Assembly: GCF_010183535.1 (NCBI RefSeq)
Contig: NC_071333.1
Coordinates: forward strand, 1,612,001-1,676,000
Direction: 5' to 3'
Source: Caenorhabditis remanei
Taxonomy: Eukaryota > Nematoda > Chromadorea > Rhabditida > Rhabditidae
Length of the DNA stretch: 64,000 nucleotides
A program made the position numbers and the translations under genes. Positions 28,128-40,727 of the stretch are shown here, one piece after another. Within the stretch, counting starts at the first letter, position 1, and the number at the start of each line of letters is the position of its first letter. Under the pieces are notes generated by a model that was given only the letters and a program-made list of their open reading frames with translations, was not told the origin of the DNA and did no database searches.

Positions 28128-30540
28128 TTTAGGTATTGGTCGCCGTATGTTCCCCTGTTGTTCTTTTTGTCATCTTCTTTGTTTTTTGTCCATTTCCGTT
28201 TCTCTCACACTCCACAACTTACTTCATTTCTCACCGGTTCCACAAATTTCTTGCTATACCATCAGATTTTCTTTATACTCCTTCCAATCGGCATCGTAAT
28301 CTTAACCTGCTCTCTCCCTGTCTCCTGCTCCATCTCTTCCATACACAGTTCTCCTGTCCTCTGTCTTTCTTGAATTTCTCCCAGATAATTTCGATTTTCT
28401 CTAGTTTCCTTTCTGTTCAGACAGTCTCACACTCTCTAAGGCCAATGAGCACCTGTCTGACATTTAATTCATTTCAAGTTCCCGCTTTATTTCTCTTCCT
28501 CTCTTATTTACATCCTACTTTTCTCCCATGACCTGACCTTCTCTCCAATCTTCCGAACAGTTCAAAAGTTTTTCCACTGATCCATGAGATCCTCATAAGC
28601 GCTAAATTCGTTCCCTGTCCCCGCCACTCCAGCTGACTCTCCCCTCCACAGTATAATTCCTTCCTCACTTTAATTTCTCGCAGAATGTTCAGAACTGTTT
28701 CCAATTCTCCACCATCTGTTCCCACATACCTCGCATCACTTCAAACCACTGAAGTCCTGTTGAACACTCATTTGTTCTCCTCTCTTTCCCTGTCGCTCTT
28801 TCCCCCATCGTCTCATTTCCGATTCATATCGCCATGCATCTCGCCGCTCTGAAATCTGCTTTTTCTTGTCTTTTTTGCCGATCTTCTTTGCCGATCGTCA
28901 TTTGTTGCGACGGTCTCATTAATTATTATTGTTTCTCACAAACACTCCCTGCTTTTATTTCATGATATAATTTTTTTCTTTTTGCTGTTGAATGTTAAAT
29001 GTATCAATTGTCCCAGTATGTGAACTTTTATATCACTCATTTCCTTTTTTCTTTCCTATTTTTTCCAAGTTTTCATTAAATATGTCACTGATACCTTGTG
29101 TTATTCTTACACCATTTCCACTGCTTATCTGGATAAAAATCCGAAAGGTGTACGCGAGCCCCTTTACCATTTCTACCCTCCACCAAACCGTAAGCAAATA
29201 CACGTCAGCTAGTTGTAAAACTGTTAGCCAATCTTTATTTTAATGTGTTTTTATATTAGAGATTGAGAATAACACATACTTAAAGCTGCTACGACCAGTT
29301 GTCTTTCAGCACACTTCCATCGTATTTTAATCTTATTTCAAATGAAAATAAATAACAAAAGTAAATCGAGAAGAAGGTTTGATTTGTTGTCGATTCTTAT
29401 CAGCAAATTTATACGATAGCAACGTGTAGTTTTTCGCATTGTGTTCGTTTCATCTTGTTTGAGCATTGCGTGACGAATAGGAGATGAGAAACTAGAAATA
29501 AGATAAGAGAGAAAAAGTGCATTTGAACTTCCAAATGAGCGGAGACTCTGAAGTTTCTGTGGACAGTTGAAATGCAGTTTCTGATCAGAAAACTAATGAA
29601 TCAAAAAAAATTCTGTCAGCCACGTCTAGTCTGTTGATAATATTGCAAGAAACTGGAAATTTCGATTGAAATTATTTTTGCGTAATACTGAATGAATGAC
29701 TTTGAAAAAAGATTTGTGATTTCTAAAAACTGAGAACCTCGGACAAATGACACTTTTCATTTCAAATTTCTACAAGAGAACGTTGTAAAACTGTTCCCGT
29801 TTCCGCAAACTTTATCATTTATTACACTAGTGAAACGATTTCGGAACAAGCCGGCCAGCTGTCCTCTCTTCTTCTCAGTTTTTTCTTTTTAGTTGGAGAA
29901 GGGAACCACAGAAGGGTTAGAGAAAAGGAGACTGATGTTCCCGCTGCAATTTTTCTATCCTATTCAAATATTTTCCAATTGGAATGCAAAAAAAGAGACG
30001 AAGAGAGGTCCACTGGCTGGGTTGAAAGAAGACGAGAATTAAAAGAATACGTTAATACTTTAGGTTTTTTTTAAAATATTAACTTTTATAACTTTTTATT
30101 TATTTATTTCATAATGATAAGGAACTTGAAACAAATACAAAACAGACAAGGGACAATGGCTGGTGGAATGAAAATAAAAGAACTAACTAGGAAAGGATCC
30201 AGGGTCGAAATGAAGTGTAAAAAGAGCAATGATATGAGAGTAAAAATAATTTGGGAAAAATGCCAATTAGGCAAGGTAGGCAGGGACAGGGAATGGTAAA
30301 AACTGTGATTTAAATAAAATTGGAACAGCAGAGAAAAAAAATTGGAATGGGGTAATTCAGGATTCAAGTGAAATTAGAAGTTGTGAAAATCAGAAATAAA
30401 ACATTTGCATTGTTGGTGATACCACTCCAGTGCGGAACAGTAAGGGGGAGAATTAGATAAGAGTCATGGGTCTTCTGGAAGAATTTGACAGTATGTCGCC
30501 AGCAATGAATTTGTAAAGTAGTAGTGATTGGGCTTTGAGT
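28128..30540. other. Intergenic: C/T-rich 3' flank and repeat fragments
   Basis: 28140-28800 is pyrimidine-rich with no gene. 29440-29700 and 29830-30045 belong to two dispersed families that recur near 39.1/41.5 kb and 34.8/42.1 kb. No supported gene. Confidence 0.45.
29830..30045 (+). repeat. Dispersed repeat (GGAGAAGGG family), copy 1
   Basis: Shares gccagctg..ctcttcttctc, ttttttctttttagttggagaagg, gagacgaagagaggtc and actggctgggttgaaag with 34800-35010, and the same sequence occurs inverted at about 42060-42250. Confidence 0.65.
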
Positions 30541-33500
30541 CTACGGAGTCTTGTCACCAGTGTTCATTTTATTCTGAAATGAAAAAAAAACTTTGATAGT
30601 TTTCAGTACAGAGACTCACCAATTCCAATTCTTCCTGTTTCCACTTTCTATTAAAGTACATGCTAGCTTGATCAAACTTGAGGTCAACCACTTTATTATT
30701 ATCATCCAACTTGACTGTTACGTAATCTGGTAACTCACGGATTCTGTAAGAAATATCTTGCCTCCAAATTTTAAAGAAAATAAAAACTCACTTATTCTTG
30801 AATCCTTCCGATATTGGAGTCTGAGTCATGCAGAGGTACACAAGTTTTCCGTATTCTCCAGAATATTCTAACATTGGGTGCGTTTCCAACATTTGAAATC
30901 TGAAAAACACCGATTTTTGAACTTTCAGAATTGAGAACAACTCACTCTTGGGTAAAAAACTTCATTGGAAGTTCAGTATAATATTTTGCATTATACCGTT
31001 CTCTTATTTCTTCATGAGAAAAAAAGCACGATGGGTGTTGTTCAATCAACTCTTTCAAAAATTCAAAGAAAAAAGGTCCGTGTTCAATGTGGAGCATCTG
31101 AAATTTTTTCTCGTTTTACTAACCGATAGGCAACTAATTTACGTCTAGATTTTCATGAGTGTCGTCATTGTGCTCTTCCACCACGTTTTGCTCCCTCTCC
31201 TTTCCACGTTTGTCCAACATTTCAATCTTTTGACGTTGTTCGGCAAAGTCAGGAAACTAAAAGTTATTGACTACATTTTCATTTTCACAGCAAATGCAAA
31301 ACTCACACGACTCTCTTCAAATTCATTGCCAAAAATTGATTTTCCCTCCGATTTGAGAAATTCCTGAAAAACCAGATGTAATAGTAGGTAGTAAGTTCAA
31401 AAAAGTGACTCACGTCGTAAAGTACGAATAACGTTTGTAGTTGATTTGTTTTGATGCTGTTGTTTCGCTGAGCAATTTGGAGATCAACGTGTTGGTTCGT
31501 TACGAATTTTTTCAGCCACTCAAAACGGGCGAAGAATGCATCGGATCTTGTTTCAAGACGATTTTCAAAATTTTCTAGTTCCACATTTTCTTTCACGTTG
31601 TTGTCTCCTTCTCCATCTGCTAGTGGTTTGACGATTTCACGGCCCAATTCCTGAGATTTATTTTAATGATATAAAATAATAATGTTTTGACTACAGGATT
31701 ACCTCACACTTTCTTTTCTTGCCAACCATCGGTTCAACCCTTTGAGAGCTGTTTTGTTCCATTTTCATTTGTTCTACTTGCATTAACCGGAGACAATCTT
31801 CCAGTTGCTCACATCGAGAGTTCAGCTCGGCATATTGCGTTTCAACGAGAGCTTTTCCAATTCTCAATCGATCAATTTCGCATTTTTGCCGTACGTTCTT
31901 AAATTTCGAAAACTTTAGAAAATACTTATTTTTTTGTTATAAAAAAAACTTTCCTCCATAACCACATTGGCCAAATCTTTGTCAACATCTTGAAGAAAAG
32001 TTTTCAGTCCTATCTCAATTGAATCAGAAATAAACTGAAAATGAAACTGTTTTCTGGGTGAGGGTACAGGAATTCACACTCACTTTGAATGGCTGACAAA
32101 GCTGTTCATCCTGAACAATTGAAGGATCGTTGAAGTACTTTGCGAGCTAAAATTGAAATTTTCAATTTGTATTTCTTTGTTTGTACTCACAATCTGACTC
32201 AACATTGGACGAAACTCCGACTCCATTTGAACTAACGATGCAAGTTCCTGAAATAACAAAATATTTGTGAGACAAAAATATTTATATACCAGTCGGTTCA
32301 CGCAGCCAAACGGCTGCTCAACCTCCTTTTCTACACCACCTTTCTGAGTGTTACAGAGCCTGCGGCGCTTCTCAAATTGTTCAGACTATCAAGGTCTCAG
32401 AATGTTCTCCTACTCCTGGATCGTATTATTTTTCCTCACATGTTGGTAGTTCTTGTTAGCTAAGCAACCCGTTCTGATAGAGAACAAATTGAAACATCTC
32501 TGTTTTTCTGATACGATTTTGACAAACTTTCTCTGTGACTTTTTCTATCCTGATGGAAAATGGATTTCAGTATGAGTGGATTTCAATTCACCAATCGAAA
32601 CGTTTTCATTGTTTCTTCTTTGTCTAACAAACTATTTTAAAAGAACAGGAACTTCATAACTCTCCTTTTCTCCCACCTCAAGAGGCGAGTCATCTTCCAA
32701 ATATCAATTTCAAACTTTTGACTGATCGGCGGCGATGCCGTCTCCCTTCTCTGAATATGGCAGACTAAGACCATGTTTCAACAAATCCTCATCCTAGAAT
32801 TAATACCTTTTGAAGGTAACCGAGCAACGACAAAGTTCCTTATTCACAAATCACCATCACTATTTGAGTAGTGTTCTTTCATTCATTCAACTTCTATTAA
32901 GCTTCTGGCTGTAACAGCTTCTTCAATTATGGAGGCATCCGAGGTCTCAGAATTGTACTAAATCGGGAATTTCTTCTTTGGCTTCGGACTGAAAAAGCTT
33001 TACCAACTCTTTTACTGAAGCTTACTATTAGGAATTTGAAAACTTTTCTATTCGCATTTAAAAAATGCACTTAAAGTATTAACTTTAAGTTTTTGACTTA
33101 TCGGCGGCGTTGCCGTCTCCCTCTCCAAAATCTTTCAAGATTGTTTTTCTTATACACGGAAATCTTCTCTTCAGTCTGGTTTGATCTAAACAGTTCTGCT
33201 TCCTGAATTTTTTTCTCTGAAAGACTTCAAAACTATTCTACATATTTCTAATTTCAATAGTTAGACAGCCGGTAAAATCGGAATACAGTAATGACCATAA
33301 TTCTAACAACTTTGGCCGTTTTCAGTTGAAAATGTCCTACTTTGAGAGGGTTTACTCAATTCTAGTTTAGATAGCCTTTGAAAAAATAGTTTTTGAAAAC
33401 CCACGCACTTTTTTAGACGATTTGAAGAAATCAATTCATTTGAATAATAAAAAAGTTATTTAAAAAATTTTCCCGTGAACTCCTAAATTTCCTATTTTCG

Positions 33501-34597
33501 GAATGAAGCTAATGAAAGGCTTGAAAACCACGTTTATTCCCCTAGTGACCTATTTTAGAACTAATCTAACTAAAAAAAAAATAGACGGGCATCATCCGGG
33601 GAAAATTTCCAAGCGATCTGTATAAGTTTCATTAAAAACGGTTTAGTACAAAGGGCACTAGAGTCGGCGACAGACGGACAGACAAACGGATCTGCTGAAT
33701 ATTATTAGTAAAGATACCGCTCAGAAGGTTATCAACTTTGGCTGTTTTCAGTAGAAAATGACTAAATTTGACAGTGTATTCCGGTGTCACCTCATTGTCT
33801 GATAAACCCAATTTTGTATGGGCTAAACAGAGCGAACGTAGTTCACTATTTTTGTTGTTGACAATTTTTGTAGGAACCCTATTTTGAAAGTTACAAGTTG
33901 TCAAAGTGATTATGCACAGAAATTAGCCGGTTTCAGCAAAAATGATTTTGATAACCTCTCAAGATATGTAGTGCCCAACTAAAAAATGGTCAACTATGAA
34001 AAACATGGGCCATTTTTTTTCTGTCCAGCCCATACAAAATTGAGTTTAAAGAACAATCGGGTGAAACCAAAAAACACTGTCAAAGTTGTTCTTTTCCTAC
34101 TGAAAAAGTTCAAAACCATTCGAGCGGTCGTGTAGATAATTCAGAAATTTAGTTGGTTAATAAAATCTAGATAAAACTTACGGGAGACCCCATAAATAAA
34201 GCGTTCGAAAAAGCTTGAACGCTTCCTGGTGTTTCTTCTACTCTTTGAAGAGGCTCGTCTGATTGAGGTGGTGGCGACGCTGTTTGCGTTTTGCTGTTGG
34301 TGTTACCAGAAGTGTCTGACTGGAAAAATTGAAATTGGATTAGAAAAATCTAGAATTTTACTAAATTCTATATTCAAATTTCAAATAAACTAAAAAGTTA
34401 TTACTAGATTACCAAACTTTTCAAAAACTCACACTTGACCAAACTCCGGGACCCAAAATTTTATGAATTCAGGGAATCAAATATTTTTTGTTAAAACGAT
34501 TATCTGATACTTCAAAATGTTAATTTTCTACTAAAAACAATTTAACAATACCTGGTCAACTTCAGCATCCATAGACTCCGATTGTGGTTTTTCCATG
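30541..34597 (-). CDS. Nematode-type coiled-coil protein (about 13 exons)
   Basis: Read from ATG 34597 (MEKPQSESMDAEVDQ) to TAG at 30541-30543 through roughly 13 short exons with gtgagt/gtaagt donors and TTTCAG-type acceptors. Order: a Ser/Thr/Pro-rich N-terminus (TASPPPQSDEPLQRVEE), helices (ELASLVQMESEFRPML, FISDSIEIGLKTFLQDV), a coiled coil (AELNSRCEQLEDCLRLMQ) ending in a basic VGKKRKCE, further helices, and a conserved-looking C-terminal region (GPFFFEFLKELIEQHP, FFSHEEIRERYNAKYY, KLVYLCMTQTPISEGF). I do not recognise the family. Intron 3 (about 32250-34180) is unusually long and filled with repeats. Individual exons are too short to stand out alone; the consistent splice signals are the evidence. 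Confidence 0.55.
32520..33190. repeat. Direct duplication of about 370 bp inside an intron
   Basis: ttgactgatcggcggcgatgccgtctccc (near 32717) recurs as ttgacttatcggcggcgttgccgtctccc (near 33096), and the flanking text (for example ttctctgaa and cttttaactc-like pieces) is partly shared. The GC-rich block stands out in AT-rich intron DNA. Confidence 0.5.
33712..34135. mobile_element. Palindromic MITE (copy 2)
   Basis: The left arm taccgctcagaagg...ttttcagtagaaaatg and right arm ctactgaaaaagtt...cgagcggtcgtgta are inverted counterparts. Both arms carry the aaatttgacagtgt / acactgtcaaagtt block and tttgtatgggct / agcccatacaaa. Located in the long intron of the coiled-coil gene. Confidence 0.65.
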
Positions 34598-34799
34598 ATT
34601 CCCGTTTCTGTTTCCTGCAAAAGAAAAATTAGAGTCTTGAGAAAAAGATGAAAAATGAAAAGTCATACTAGACGCAGAAACGTCAAAGCACGCGGAGAAC
34701 ACATGGGCACAACAAAGAACGTTGTACACTGACGATGGTGTAATGAAGAAAAGAAAGGGGGAGAGAGAAATGGAGACAGAGCGAGCAGCCGCTGTTCTC

Positions 34800-35010
34800 T
34801 TGACTATCTCCCCCTACCACAAGTCGGCCAGCTGCCCTTTCTTCTTCTCTGTTTTTTCTTTTTAGTTGGAGAAGGGGAACCACGAAAGGGATAGAAAAGG
34901 AGACCGATGTTCGTGCTGCCTCCTTTTTCATCTTTTTCTAACCTTCTCCAATTGGCATGCAAAAATAGAGACGAAGAGAGGTCTACTGGCTGGGTTGAAA
35001 GAAAAACGAG
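34800..35010 (+). repeat. Dispersed repeat (GGAGAAGGG family), copy 2
   Basis: Closely matches 29830-30045 in the same orientation; the copy near 42060-42250 is inverted. Confidence 0.65.
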
Positions 35011-36059
35011 AAGAAAGAATGCGTCATTTTTCAATAAGAAATGTAGAAAACTGGGAATGAATGAAGCCCATTTTTGATTGGCATTCATAATGAAAACGTA
35101 GCAGGCTGGGTTGAGGGAAAGAAGAGAAAAGATGGGGGACCACATCATTTCTCAAAAAAAAAAAGAAGATGAATTCAAAATTGGCTTTCTATTCAGTGCA
35201 GTGGGACTAGAAAAATAACACTAGAAAAATAATAGAGAATGGAAAATTAAGAATAATCTCAACGTACTTTGGAAGAAGAGCACCTGAGCAAAAAATAGGA
35301 TGGCATTTAGCTACCATCTTTTCAAATTGTGGTCATGTGGCCGGTATCAAAATCAAAATAGAAAGAAATCTTGATCAAGCAGTAGTTTTTGCCTTTTTTC
35401 CTAATCGAGTTTAGAAAAAAAACACACCCTTTTTTGATTGGAACTCATTAAACTGTTGTGACTCTTATCTAGATGGAACTATTTCTTGTTATACGGTTAA
35501 AGAATGGAATAAAAGTTGAGATTCAGCAATATTTGATAAAATAAATGTAGAAGAAGGGAATTTTCTCAAAGTTCTTAACTTACCTCGAACCCAAACAATG
35601 TTCATTTGACTTAACTATTCAGAATATTACAGCTTTTCAGTATGTACTCGACTATGGTGAGAAAAAACTTTCAAAAATAAATTTTAACGAGTCACTTATA
35701 TTTCGTTTCATCTAATCATGTACCTAGCTCTAAGAATAAAAGAAAGAGTAGTTTACGGGTTCTAATGAGTGGTTTATTTAGAACTTATAGATAGAATAAC
35801 GGAACGGGGAACTGTCGAGTTGGGAGAAGAACTATGATGGGGCACAAAAAGTGGAAAGTGAAATGGGTAGAGGGAGAAGAGAGAAAATATTGATCAGGAG
35901 AAAAAACCGAGAAAAGAAAGGAAACGAGGCCCCTTTTATACTAGTGACAGTTACATAGATAGTGAGGAAAGAGAGGAGACTTGGAGAAGTCCAGAATGGA
36001 ATGGTGGTTGGTCGCTTAGGTGAGCCTGAGTCATAAACAAAATAATGTTAGAATGATAT

Positions 36060-36079
36060 GGGGGGGGGGGGGGGGGGGG
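36060..36079 (+). repeat. Uninterrupted poly-G tract of 20 bases
   Basis: Twenty consecutive G on the plus strand. Such tracts can form G-quadruplexes, and in C. elegans they are unstable without the DOG-1/FANCJ helicase. Confidence 0.95.
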
Positions 36080-36928
36080 TAACGGTGATGAAATATGTTC
36101 AAAGAAATTATTACAAAAATAATGAACAAGAAAATCACTTAATCTTTACGGAAGTAGCGGCTTCGTTTTTTTCTTTTTGATATCGTGGCCTTTTACAAAG
36201 ACCTCGACACTGCCGGGGGACGAACAGCATCCGGCAACAGCTTCCTTTGCAGACGACCAGATGTTGGATTGAGTTATGTACGGTAGTTTATTTTGATCGT
36301 CCTGTGAACTGGTAAGCGTTTCCACTAAATAGATTTGATTGACATACAATTTTTTTGTGTTTTCCCCGCAGAATATAAAATGAAGATGTGATTTTAATCA
36401 GAGAGTGTAATATGAGATAATTGAAATTGGATATGAGTTATGTCCCCGGTTATCTGTCTTATTACTTTTCCAATCGTAATTTTTATTGGGACTTTTTATC
36501 CCGATTCTCAATTTTTACTTATTCCTCTTCCACATTTTTCTTCTCTATCCTTTTCTCTAGTCCATTGCAAGCTCATTGAGCTCAAAAAAGCTTCTCTGGC
36601 TCTAATAAACTCAAAGCAATCAGTCAAACAAGTGAAACACATGAGCCTTCGAAAAAAGCCTTCCAGTGATTGACGGACCTTCTCCCTTGTGTCGAAAACT
36701 TAGTTTAACATTGGGGGAATTGAAAAAAGAACAAGGAACACAGAGACATTAGAAAAAGGTTTTGAGGACTACAGCTAGAGAGCATTTGGACTTTGGAGAA
36801 ACAGCAAAAGATGATATTACATCCCCAAGGCAATCAGGAAACGCATTGAGAGACAGAGAAAAGAGTTCTCAGTGCCTAGCCTACCTCCTCAATTGTTGTC
36901 CTCCAACATCATTTTTCTGGGCTCCAAA

Positions 36929-37490
36929 ATGTTGTTTTACCGTATTCTCCTACCGTGCCTTCTATTTCTCGTGCTAGTCGAATCGGATCCGACTCACATG
37001 CGCCTCAAGTTCCTCTGCCGTCCAAATATTACCTGGTGTGGAAAATTGTTGGTTTATGAGTCAGATATGTAAGGTTAATATTTAAATAAAACATAAATTT
37101 GTATCGGTTTTCAGTCTTGAACACGACGTCAAAAGCATCAACGATTTCTGTTCGTCCAGTGAATCAATTGAATACAAATCTGTAATATACGCCAAAGGAG
37201 ATGGATCACCGGTAAGGAACCTTATATGATGGTGACAGATTAAAACTTGAAAAATTTCAGAATTACGAGTGGTCCTATCAATTGACTCACAACTGCACCT
37301 CTGACGGCAGAATTATATGCACACGACCAGATGAAAACATAGTGACGCCAGTGGAGGGAACGTAAGTTTTTCTTTTAGTGCTGATTGATTTTATACTTAC
37401 ATTTCTAGATCTTACGTCGACGCTGATGTAGATGTCTATGACCAAGGAATGAATTTCCGTTGCCTGCACCCCAACACCAAAAGACCATAA
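36929..37490 (+). CDS. Secreted transthyretin-like (TTR-like) protein, four exons
   Basis: Starts ATG 36929 with a clear signal peptide (MLFYRILLPCLLFLVLVES). Four exons are joined over introns of about 45-60 bp (gtaagg, gtaagg, gtaagt donors; ttttcag, tttcag, ttctag acceptors). The mature part runs MRLKFLCRP...CGKLLVYESDILEHDV, then YEWSYQLTHNCTSDG, and ends DQGMNFRCLHPNTKRP at TAA 37488-37490. A first strand with Cys, a 'VYExD' strand and a 'xxHxC' segment match the nematode TTR-like layout, but the sequence is divergent. It is about 120-140 residues, the usual length. It would be secreted; the ligand is unknown. Confidence 0.6.
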
Positions 37491-38216
37491 CTTATTTTGG
37501 CAGCTCATTTAATTGTATTTCTCCGCTTTGTTTTGCTCTGCTCTCTTCAAATTTTTATTGATTTCAAATTGGTTTTATTTTTTCTTCTTCATCAATTCTT
37601 CGTGATATAATCACACTGCAGCTATTTTTTTGTTGGAAAAAACAGAGTTAGATAAATTTGTTGATTTAGTTGAAAAAACATTTTGTATTGTTGTTAGCAT
37701 TTCTTGCATAATAAAACAGCAAATATCGTCAAAAAATCTAACTTTTACTGTACCAATTGAGAATATACTACATCTAAAGTTCGAGTGATGAAAAAACTTC
37801 AAAAAAAAGGAGGAACCAAAAAACATAAACAAATCTATCTGAATAGAGCAGATAAAAAGAAGGATAAGACACACAGAGCACCCGTCCGCTGTTTGATTCA
37901 TTTTCTTTGCAATGTTCCTCTCTTCCTAAGTCCGTCGTTGCACTTTTGATGACTGGTATACGAAAAGACGAAAAGAGAGAAAAACTGAATGAAGAAAATG
38001 CAATGATGATGCTCTGGAAGTTAAGTTTCATTGAAAGGAGTTTACTAACAGAGAAACAACCCTGGATGATAAAACAAAATGAAATAAGAGAAGATTTTTA
38101 TATAATCTACATGTATTGTATATATGTTTCAAATAATAAAAAGTCAGTAAAATTACAATACAGTAAGCTATTCAAATTGAAGTACAAAAACAGTATATTC
38201 TGTATTTAAAGCAAAT
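37491..38216. other. Intergenic; left part of a local duplication
   Basis: No gene. From about 37790 rightwards the DNA matches 39800-40130 (cacccgtccg, tgtttgatt, gactggtatacga, gaagttaagtttca), the downstream flank shared by the two small paralogous genes. Confidence 0.5.
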
Positions 38217-38697
38217 TTACGATTTCTGATTTTCCTTTTCCATGTCCAACTTTTCGCGTCTTGCCGAGATCGCCGCTTCTTGCAAATACAGAAACATTTT
38301 TGCAGTGTCAAATGTTTTTCCGGGCACAAAGTTTGCTTCAATGTACAAATTCATTTTTTTTAAAAGGTCGAGGAACATTTCAGCTTTTTCTGGATGACTT
38401 GTTAAGAATTGAGAAACACGATCTAAGAGTGCAATTTTATCTGAGTCCAGGGCTTCTTCGCCGGCAGCAACCTGAAATAAGGAGTCATGTTTATAAAAAC
38501 AAATATGAGTTCACTCACACTGGCCGAGGAGGAGATTGCAACTTTGACGGCTCTTTCCTCGAAGTGTTCAGCGGGTACCGAAGAGGTCTGGAAACCAAAC
38601 TATGCGATTTTAGGCAGAAAACAAGAAAACTTACTTCGACATGACCTCCACTCGTGGTGTTTTCATCAGATTTTTGTTCCGGTCTGTTTTGCTCCAT
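38217..38697 (-). CDS. Small nematode-type protein, paralogue A (three exons)
   Basis: Start ATG 38697 (MEQNRPEQKSDENTT), stop TAA 38217-38219. Exon 1 ends HVE, exon 2 encodes TSSVPAEHFEERAVKVAI, and exon 3 encodes the helical part (KIALLDRVSQFLTSHPEKAE, MFLDLLKKMN) ending RREKLDMEKENQKS. Introns are about 48 bp with gtaagt/gtgagt donors and ttccag/tttcag acceptors. About 130 residues. Its exon layout, N-terminus and C-terminus match the gene at 40256-40727. No known domain is recognised. Confidence 0.65.
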
Positions 38698-40255
38698 TGT
38701 CGGACCTGGGACCTGAAACCTTATTATGTTTTATTATTTGTCAGATGGAAACGTAATTCAAACTTTAAAAAAATATGCTAAACATTTATAAAAACAGGTC
38801 ATATAACGCATTCACTGTAAGATTCGAGCATGGTAATAGTAGGTGGAGGCCTAGAGCCTGAGTGCCAGATTGAGGTAAGAATTTTAAATAAAATGTATTA
38901 TGAGTCTTGAGCAATCTATATGCACGTACGGTAGGTACTCGAAAGTATATAGTATTTATATACTATAGCAAAATAACGTCTCAAAACGAAAAAGTGTTTT
39001 TCTGAGACAGGAATGCATAAGAGCATAAAAAGTGTAACTGCGGTCTTGAGAGCTTGCCCTGCCTACCCGCAGTAATAAGAGAAGAGAAAAAAAGACTGCA
39101 GAAAAAAGAAGGAGTGGTGGCCGTCCGTGCTATCCAATTCTCTCTACCCCGTTTCATCTCGTTTTAGAATTACGTGATGAATAAAAGAAGAAAAACTAGA
39201 AAGAAGATGGAGGCTCTGAAGTTTATGTGGAATGTTGAAATGCAGTTTTTTATCAAAAAAAAACCAATGAAACTAAAAAAATCTGTCACGTTTGAGTCTG
39301 TGTACTGAAAATTATGTATATGAAAAATTATCAAATAAAACCTTACTGTTCGATAAAGACTATACATTTCAAAACCAAAAGACCGCTTTTAACGGCAACG
39401 GGAATCGGCTTTATTTCGAACTCCTCTCAACGGACTACATAAGACACCATAGACTCAAAGCTCAATTATTACTAATATGCATACGAATTCATGGTTGGTA
39501 CATCTCACTTCCCTAACCACTTTCCCGAATTCCTTTATTAGACTGTCAAATTTTTGCCAGAAGACCCATGGCTCTTATGTATCTCTCCCCCTATTGAAAC
39601 TTTACTCGATCTTTCTATGAGTATAATTCTTCTTACGGTATCCCTGATTATCTCACGAAGTAAATTATGAATACTTTAAGAAAACAGATCATTTCGAAAA
39701 CCAAACAATTCCGAAAATTGAACCCATAGGTTCTTGTCGGCACTAAGCGGAGAAAGGTGACTTTTGCGATTTTTTTGTTCACCGAAATTTACCTGAAATT
39801 CGAATGATCAAAAAACTTTTTAAAGAAGTGGGGATCAAAAAACATGCACAAATCTATTGGAATAGAAGAGAAAAAAGAGAAGGATGCGGCACACAGAACA
39901 CCCGTCCGTTGTTTGATTTATTCTCTTTGCAATGCCTTCTTTTCCTATTTCTTTCGTGGCACTTTTGCCGACTGGTATACGAGAAGACGGAAAAAGAAAA
40001 AAAAAGTGAGCAGCGAGTGATGCATAAACGGAAAATATGCACTTGATGAGGCTCTGGGAGTTAAGTTTCACTGAAATGCAGCTTACTAACTTAAAGATGA
40101 CCCTGGATAGTAAAAAAATGAAATAAAAGAAGGTTTACATATAAATTTAAGATTTATCGAAAATTAAACAAAAATGAGAAGAAAAGAAAATGAGTGATCA
40201 TTAAAATCAGAGTTCGAAAAACAGAGTCCATTCAGTATTCAACACAAATTCACAA
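38698..40255. other. Intergenic between the tandem paralogues
   Basis: 38990-39310 matches about 41330-41620 (gactgcagaaaa, gtggccgtccgtg, gaagtttatgtgg, aaatgcagtttt). 39800-40130 matches 37790-38060. No gene is supported. Confidence 0.45.
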
Positions 40256-40727
40256 TTACTGATTTTCCTTTTCCATTTCTAACCTTTCGCGTTCTGCCGC
40301 ACGCTCCGCCTCCTTCAAATTACGAAAAATGTCTTCGGGAGCGAGTAGGCTGACGTCCGGGTTGCCCATATACGCCACCATTTTTGCAAGACCTTTGATG
40401 TGGAATTCCGCTCTTTCCGGATGGTTTATCAATAGTGCATAAATGCTATCTCGGATTACAATTCTATCTAACTCCAAGTCTTCTCCGGCGGTTTCATTCT
40501 GAAATTAGATGAGAGTTATATAATAAGAAATATGAGTTCACTTACACCGCCCGACAATGAGTTTGCAGCAACCGCGTCGACTTCGATGGATTGGTGAGTG
40601 GTGGGAACTGATGGGGTCTGGAAAACAATCTATGCAATTTTTGGCGGAAAATGAGAATACTCACCTCGATAAGTACTCCAGTCTCGTTATTTTCTCGAGA
40701 CTGTTGTTCTGGTCCGTTTCCTTCCAT
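40256..40727 (-). CDS. Small nematode-type protein, paralogue B (three exons)
   Basis: Start ATG 40727 (MEGNGPEQQSRENNET), three exons with the same junction positions as paralogue A. Exon 2 encodes TPSVPTTHQSIEVDAVAA and exon 3 encodes DRIVIRDSIYALLINHPERAE...MVAYMGNP...RLEMEKENQ. The most conserved parts are the start (ME-N-PEQ), the HPE-AE helix and the basic/acidic tail (LEMEKENQ versus LDMEKENQ). The middle has diverged strongly, which suggests an old duplication or relaxed or fast evolution. About 125 residues; function unknown. Confidence 0.65.

Larger units (their letters stand above)
34598..36928. other. Intergenic, repeats and a G tract
   Basis: 34800-35010 is a second copy of the GGAGAAGGG-family repeat. 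The rest is AT-rich, apart from the 20-G run. A 67-codon minus-strand frame at 36146-36349 (MYVNQIYLVETL...KKKKTKPLLP) has coding-like composition but no supporting splice context, so it is not called as a gene. Confidence 0.4.

Noticed and set aside
36146..36349. 67-codon minus-strand frame next to the G tract
   Set aside because: Composition is coding-like, but no splice partner, promoter or family could be seen, so it was left out of the gene list.
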